64,000 nt of DNA from Dyadobacter alkalitolerans DSM 23607 (GTDB taxonomy: Bacteria > Bacteroidota > Bacteroidia > Cytophagales > Spirosomataceae), in NCBI RefSeq assembly GCF_000428845.1, contig NZ_AUAS01000004.1:434001-498000 (forward strand). Direction: 5' to 3'. The translations under genes were made by a program, and so were the position numbers. The first letter of the stretch is position 1. Every line of letters begins with the position of its first letter. Shown here piece after piece: positions 60,739 to 64,000 of the stretch. The notes under the pieces are model-generated. The model saw only the letters and a list, made by a program, of their open reading frames with translations. It did not search any database and was not told the origin of the DNA.

Positions 60739-62083
60739 TCGCAGGTTTTTTAACCGGGCTTACTGGGTTTTAAGTGCAGCAGTAGCGCGGTTTGTGATTT
60801 TGCGGGGAGGTAGCAACTCTTCCAAAAGCTGGTCTAATTACCAGCATCTTGTTCTTTGGCTTTTGCAGGGAAATGAAAACGCGATCGTTTTTCGAAAGCA
60901 CGGATCCACGCTGAGGAATTCGGTTTATGAAAACCTTAAAATGGTTTCCAAGCAGCTGGGCATCTTTCACCTTTTTGATTTCTACTATTCGGGAGACAAA
61001 AGGGAAATGGTTTGCCGGATCGGTGGAAACCGGATCGTAATGTCTGGACTCGATGAGCCGGACAAGCTTAAATCCATTGTCGGCATCAAGCGCGTGATAC
61101 TTGAAGAAGCGGATGCATTCACAGTCGAGGATTTCAAAGAGCTCGTTCGCCGTTTCCGCGGTGTCACCGGCATTCAGTTCATTTTCATCTTTAACCCGGT
61201 CAGCGAAAATCACTGGATCAAAGAGATCTTGTTCGATACGCCGCATTACGCAAATCGCGCTGAACATCATGTGTTCACCATCGATGACAACCGCTTTGCA
61301 ACCGCTGATGATTACGCTGAGCTTGAAGCATTGAAAGAAATCGATGAGGATGAGTACCGCATTTACCGTTGGGGCGAATGGGGTGTTATCCGCGCCAAGA
61401 ATCCGTACCTGATGCACTTGCGCCGCAATCTTAATGCGGTAAAAGTCATTGACAACGAAGATGAGGGCATTATCCTATCCTTTGACTTCAATGTAAAGAA
61501 CTCGGTTTCGATCTGGCAGAAGTGGGAAGATGAGGAAGACGGCTGGCATGTTCAGTGCCTTCGCGAAATACGGATGGGTGGAACGGAGGATACGGATCTG
61601 GAAGCGATCTGCCGAATCATCGCCGAGGATTATGGTGAACGTGAGATCTCGTTCAGTGGTGACAGCTCTGGCAATAGCAAGAGCGCTTTGACCAAAGGGA
61701 ATGCAGAGGCCTTCAAGATTGTATACGGTTATCTGAAAAAGCACGGTTGTGAGTTCCTAACCTACAACAAGCTGAACAGTAACCCGCGCAGAAAGAAAAG
61801 CCGGTTTGTTACCAACGCCATCACAAAGGAGCTGGGAGCAAACTTCGCCATCGATGAGAGCTGCACCCAGCTTTGGGCTGACATCGTTTCAGTTCCCTGT
61901 GATGCAGAAGGCGATTTAGATAAGAAGTTCTGTGATGATAATGACGTTGGCCACTTACTTGATACCCTGAGATACTTTGTCTGGGTGTTCTGTTTTGACA
62001 TCTGGCTTGACGTGAAGAAGAACATCGCCGTTCCTAAGGAATTCCAGGTCGAGGATAACAACGCTAAAAACAACGCATACTAA
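60722..62083 (+). CDS. PBSX-type phage terminase large subunit
   Basis: A packaging motor and nuclease of 453 residues. Walker A is GGSNSSKS (residues 29-36), Walker B is RVILEEADAF, and the RNase H-like nuclease part has FDFNV, SGDSSG and the late Asp in GHLLDTLRYF. The ATG at 60722 gives MKLRIDRRFF; a start at 60701 is possible. It overlaps the small subunit gene by 17 bases. Confidence 0.9.
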   Translation: MKLRIDRRFFNRAYWVLSAAVARFVILRGGSNSSKSWSNYQHLVLWLLQGNENAIVFRKHGSTLRNSVYENLKMVSKQLGIFHLFDFYYSGDKREMVCRIGGNRIVMSGLDEPDKLKSIVGIKRVILEEADAFTVEDFKELVRRFRGVTGIQFIFIFNPVSENHWIKEILFDTPHYANRAEHHVFTIDDNRFATADDYAELEALKEIDEDEYRIYRWGEWGVIRAKNPYLMHLRRNLNAVKVIDNEDEGIILSFDFNVKNSVSIWQKWEDEEDGWHVQCLREIRMGGTEDTDLEAICRIIAEDYGEREISFSGDSSGNSKSALTKGNAEAFKIVYGYLKKHGCEFLTYNKLNSNPRRKKSRFVTNAITKELGANFAIDESCTQLWADIVSVPCDAEGDLDKKFCDDNDVGHLLDTLRYFVWVFCFDIWLDVKKNIAVPKEFQVEDNNAKNNAY

Positions 62084-62084
62084 T

Positions 62085-62282
62085 ATGTCAGCAGCACGAC
62101 GAGAACGCAGGAAAATGCAAAGGCAGCAAGCGAAGCCATTGAAGCAGCTCGTTGACCTTACCAGGCAACAGCAGGAATTGGAAAGCCAGTTCGCTTCAAC
62201 CTTCCGGGATTATGGGCTTGACCCGTACGGCAAAGACAGTGAGCAATTTCAAATGGCACTCAAAACGCACAAAGTCAAATAA
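62085..62282 (+). CDS. Small phage protein, basic and helical
   Basis: A protein of 65 residues rich in Arg, Lys and Gln (RRERRKMQRQQ), probably one amphipathic helix plus a short tail. It starts one base after the terminase stop and is followed 3 bases later by the next gene. Function unknown. Confidence 0.7.
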   Translation: MSAARRERRKMQRQQAKPLKQLVDLTRQQQELESQFASTFRDYGLDPYGKDSEQFQMALKTHKVK

Positions 62283-62285
62283 GCA

Positions 62286-62621
62286 ATGAAGCACACACTA
62301 TCAGTTGACTTGGACCAGGTAATGAAGCTGTTCCATTATTTCGGGTACGAGATTACCAGCATCAGCCATGGTGTTTGGGCTTTCCAGCACAAGAGCATGC
62401 GCGGCAATACTTGCATTGTTACGGCCAGCTCACGCCCGCCCTTGCAAAAGTCACCGTTCCCATGGATTGCAAAATTCGAATTCTTCGGTGTGGCCAATGG
62501 CAAATCAAAGCGGATCACCGTATCGAGGCCGAAAACATGGGTAGGCATTTTCGTAACGCTTCGCAATCACACAAGGCAGCAATTGTTTGTATCGGAAATC
62601 CAACTTAAACAAGCAGCATGA
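62286..62621 (+). CDS. Hypothetical phage protein
   Basis: A protein of 111 residues, soluble, with a predicted mixed alpha/beta sequence containing FGYEITSISHGVWAF and WIAKFEFFGVANGKS. No family is recognised. It lies in the packaging cluster, overlapping the next gene by 4 bases (ATGA). Confidence 0.65.
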   Translation: MKHTLSVDLDQVMKLFHYFGYEITSISHGVWAFQHKSMRGNTCIVTASSRPPLQKSPFPWIAKFEFFGVANGKSKRITVSRPKTWVGIFVTLRNHTRQQLFVSEIQLKQAA

Positions 62622-63622
62622 ACGCACTTGAATCTATCGTAGGACTTTCACCCGTTGACACTGGACCGAACCGGATGTATGTCAACCGCATGCCCAACGT
62701 CAATGCTGAGCTGATCGAAGCCATTGCCGAATCGGAAGAAAAGTCAGTGAGTGATCCGACTGGCCTTGCAACCATCTGGCAGGAAGTAAAGGATGAGGCG
62801 TATGACTGTCTGAAATCTGACCTGCTTTCCGAAATGGCTAAGCGTGCCAACTTCCGTGAAGTGGTTGAAAGTTCTGAACTGCCTGATCTGATCAATGATC
62901 CTGAATCGATCTTCTTCACAGAGGAACGTATCATTGGCGTGATGATCACTATGCCGAAAAGCCGGTATCAGTCCTTGTTCATCCGTAATCTCTATGTGGA
63001 CCATGCACCGGGTCAAACTCCCGAAAGTGTGACAATTAAGATCTTTGATGTTGACAAGGGCGTTCAGATCGGAGCAGACATTCTAGTCGTTGTTGCTAAC
63101 CAGGTGCACATGCCAGTAAATGTCACTGTCGATTGCAGCAAAACGGGAAACCGTTCGATCTTCATTGGTGTGGTTGTAGACGAGAATACAGAGCTGCGGT
63201 CTTTCAACTGGTCGAACCCGTGCAGCTACGCGGGCGCTTACCTGTACAATCTCACAACCCCGGATGCTCCGATCCTTTCAAACCTGAATGACATGGATGA
63301 TTGCTATGTCGCTCTCGAATATGAGATCAGGCTTTCCATTGACCAGGTAATCGCTCAGTTTGCTGACAGGCTTCGCAGGACTTACGCGATCATGTGTGCA
63401 ATCGGCATCATTGATCGCGGATTGAAATCAAAGCGGGCCAGCCGTTGGACAATGGTAAACCGAGATGCTGAAAAGCAGAACCTGGAAGATTTGAAAGCTG
63501 ATCTGAAAAAGGAGATGGCCGGTGCATGCCGCCAGATCTATGGTCAGGTTGAACAGGAGAAGCTTGCTCTGATCTCGCGGCCAGATGATCAGCAGGGCTA
63601 TTTCGTTGGCGACTATGTTTAG
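62618..63622 (+). CDS. Phage structural protein of unknown type
   Basis: A protein of 334 residues with a helical N-terminal third, a beta-rich middle (SRYQSLFIRNLYVDHAPG, ILVVVANQVHMPVNVTV) and a helical C-terminus. The position after the terminase suggests a head or connector component, but it does not look like a portal. No portal gene is visible between it and the terminase. It overlaps the next start by 8 bases. Confidence 0.65.
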   Translation: MNALESIVGLSPVDTGPNRMYVNRMPNVNAELIEAIAESEEKSVSDPTGLATIWQEVKDEAYDCLKSDLLSEMAKRANFREVVESSELPDLINDPESIFFTEERIIGVMITMPKSRYQSLFIRNLYVDHAPGQTPESVTIKIFDVDKGVQIGADILVVVANQVHMPVNVTVDCSKTGNRSIFIGVVVDENTELRSFNWSNPCSYAGAYLYNLTTPDAPILSNLNDMDDCYVALEYEIRLSIDQVIAQFADRLRRTYAIMCAIGIIDRGLKSKRASRWTMVNRDAEKQNLEDLKADLKKEMAGACRQIYGQVEQEKLALISRPDDQQGYFVGDYV

Positions 63623-64000
63623 AGATATTGAAGACATCGACCACATCGCTTTTGTATTTGCGTTCGATCCAGCAACTTATTTTCTGTATTGCGAGCACCT
63701 TAATGAGTTTCAAGATTCAAAAGTTAACATCAGATTGAATGTATTCGAGCTGTTAGAATCTGAAATCAAAAGACTTGAAGAGCCGCCAGAAATTGATTTA
63801 CAACAATTGATAACCGATCTGACAATCCATGATCTCGAAATCAGACAGCAGCGAAGTACTGGGAGTCGCAATCTCCCTTCAAAATATTGGTCAGCTGATC
63901 GAGGAAGATCTCGAAAGGGAGCTGCTCAGAGCCGGGGCCGATGTGGTGGTCGTAGTTTCACACCGTATCAAGCGAGAAGGCAAGGACGCTCTCGGCGGTA
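63615..64000 (+). CDS. Phage gene running off the window (partial)
   Basis: Opens at ATG 63615, overlapping the stop of the previous gene, and stays open to the window end. The first ~75 residues (MFRDIEDIDHIAFVFAFDPA to IDLQQLITDLTI) look like protein; beyond about 63830 the frame becomes Arg/Ser/Gly-rich and looks like a shadow of another gene. Either a short gene ending later, or a frame change near 63830. Confidence 0.55.
   Translation, partial: MFRDIEDIDHIAFVFAFDPATYFLYCEHLNEFQDSKVNIRLNVFELLESEIKRLEEPPEIDLQQLITDLTIHDLEIRQQRSTGSRNLPSKYWSADRGRSRKGAAQSRGRCGGRSFTPYQARRQGRSRR
63829..64000 (+). CDS. Second phage gene at the window end (partial)
   Basis: Starts at ATG 63829, nine bases after the first base of an in-frame TGA (63820-63822), and reads MISKSDSSEVLGVAISLQNI followed by a helical segment and VVVVVSHRIKREGKDALGG. 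It has better protein character than the overlapping frame. Position suggests a head-tail connector or tail protein, but the family is not readable from ~57 residues. Confidence 0.5.
   Translation, partial: MISKSDSSEVLGVAISLQNIGQLIEEDLERELLRAGADVVVVVSHRIKREGKDALGG

Noticed and set aside
1..64000. tRNA or rRNA genes
   Set aside because: No cloverleaf with a GGTTCGA-type T-arm was recognised other than in ssrA; a covariance-model search would be decisive.

Overview
The window looks like chromosomal DNA of a Bacteroidota bacterium of the Cytophagales type, with Dyadobacter/Spirosoma-like gene content. Supporting signs are two SusC/SusD pairs, an ECF sigma/FecR trans-envelope switch, a GLPGLI protein beside an outer-membrane beta-barrel protein, a DUF2851 protein, a Porin_10-type porin, a NUDIX-type arabinose regulator, several TAnnTTTG-like -7 promoter elements, and a tmRNA whose tag reads GESTYAMAA. 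The genus is inferred from gene style and was not tested. Only one RNA gene (ssrA) was recognised; there are no rRNAs, no recognisable tRNAs and no CRISPR array.

Layout. 1-4900: truncated haemoglobin, a TumE-like toxin-antitoxin pair, a CCA-adding enzyme, a small membrane protein, a DUF2851 protein and MtgA. 4907-15052 (minus strand): a complete regulated uptake locus made of ECF sigma, FecR, STN-containing SusC, SusD, a Tat-type metallophosphoesterase, an exo/endonuclease/phosphatase-family enzyme and a DUF4369-like protein; the enzymes suggest a phosphate-ester substrate. 15265-19992: arabinose module, a NUDIX-winged-helix regulator followed by araB-araA-araD, with a palindrome over the araB promoter. 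20835-27502 (minus): a tightly packed five-gene operon coding an E1/ThiF-nitroreductase fusion (Rv1355c-like), a GNAT/autoinducer-synthase-like acyltransferase, a 7TMR-DISM histidine kinase, a REC-histidine kinase hybrid and a lone REC protein. A related REC gene is divergent at 27850. This is the best candidate for an undescribed synthesis-and-sensing system.

28331-40520: small membrane proteins, a lipoprotein esterase, an acyltransferase-3 protein, SRPBCC, MerR, M28-PDZ peptidase, a YfcE-like phosphodiesterase, a TonB-type outer-membrane protein with a GLPGLI partner, an OmpA lipoprotein, a serine/threonine dehydratase-family enzyme and a lipoprotein. 40583-47202 (minus): lpxK, porin, miaE and an AddB-like Fe-S nuclease in one probable operon. 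47270-49240: menC and hemF, convergent and overlapping. 49617-57130: a second SusC/SusD pair and a lone TonB-dependent receptor, followed by a GC-rich tandem repeat.

57416-57784 is ssrA (tmRNA). A tyrosine integrase gene begins just after it and the rest of the window is phage-like: integrase, a small winged-helix protein, an XRE regulator, a Cys-rich small protein, terminase small and large subunits and unknown phage genes running off the end. This is most simply a prophage or related element integrated at the 3' end of ssrA; its right end lies outside the window.
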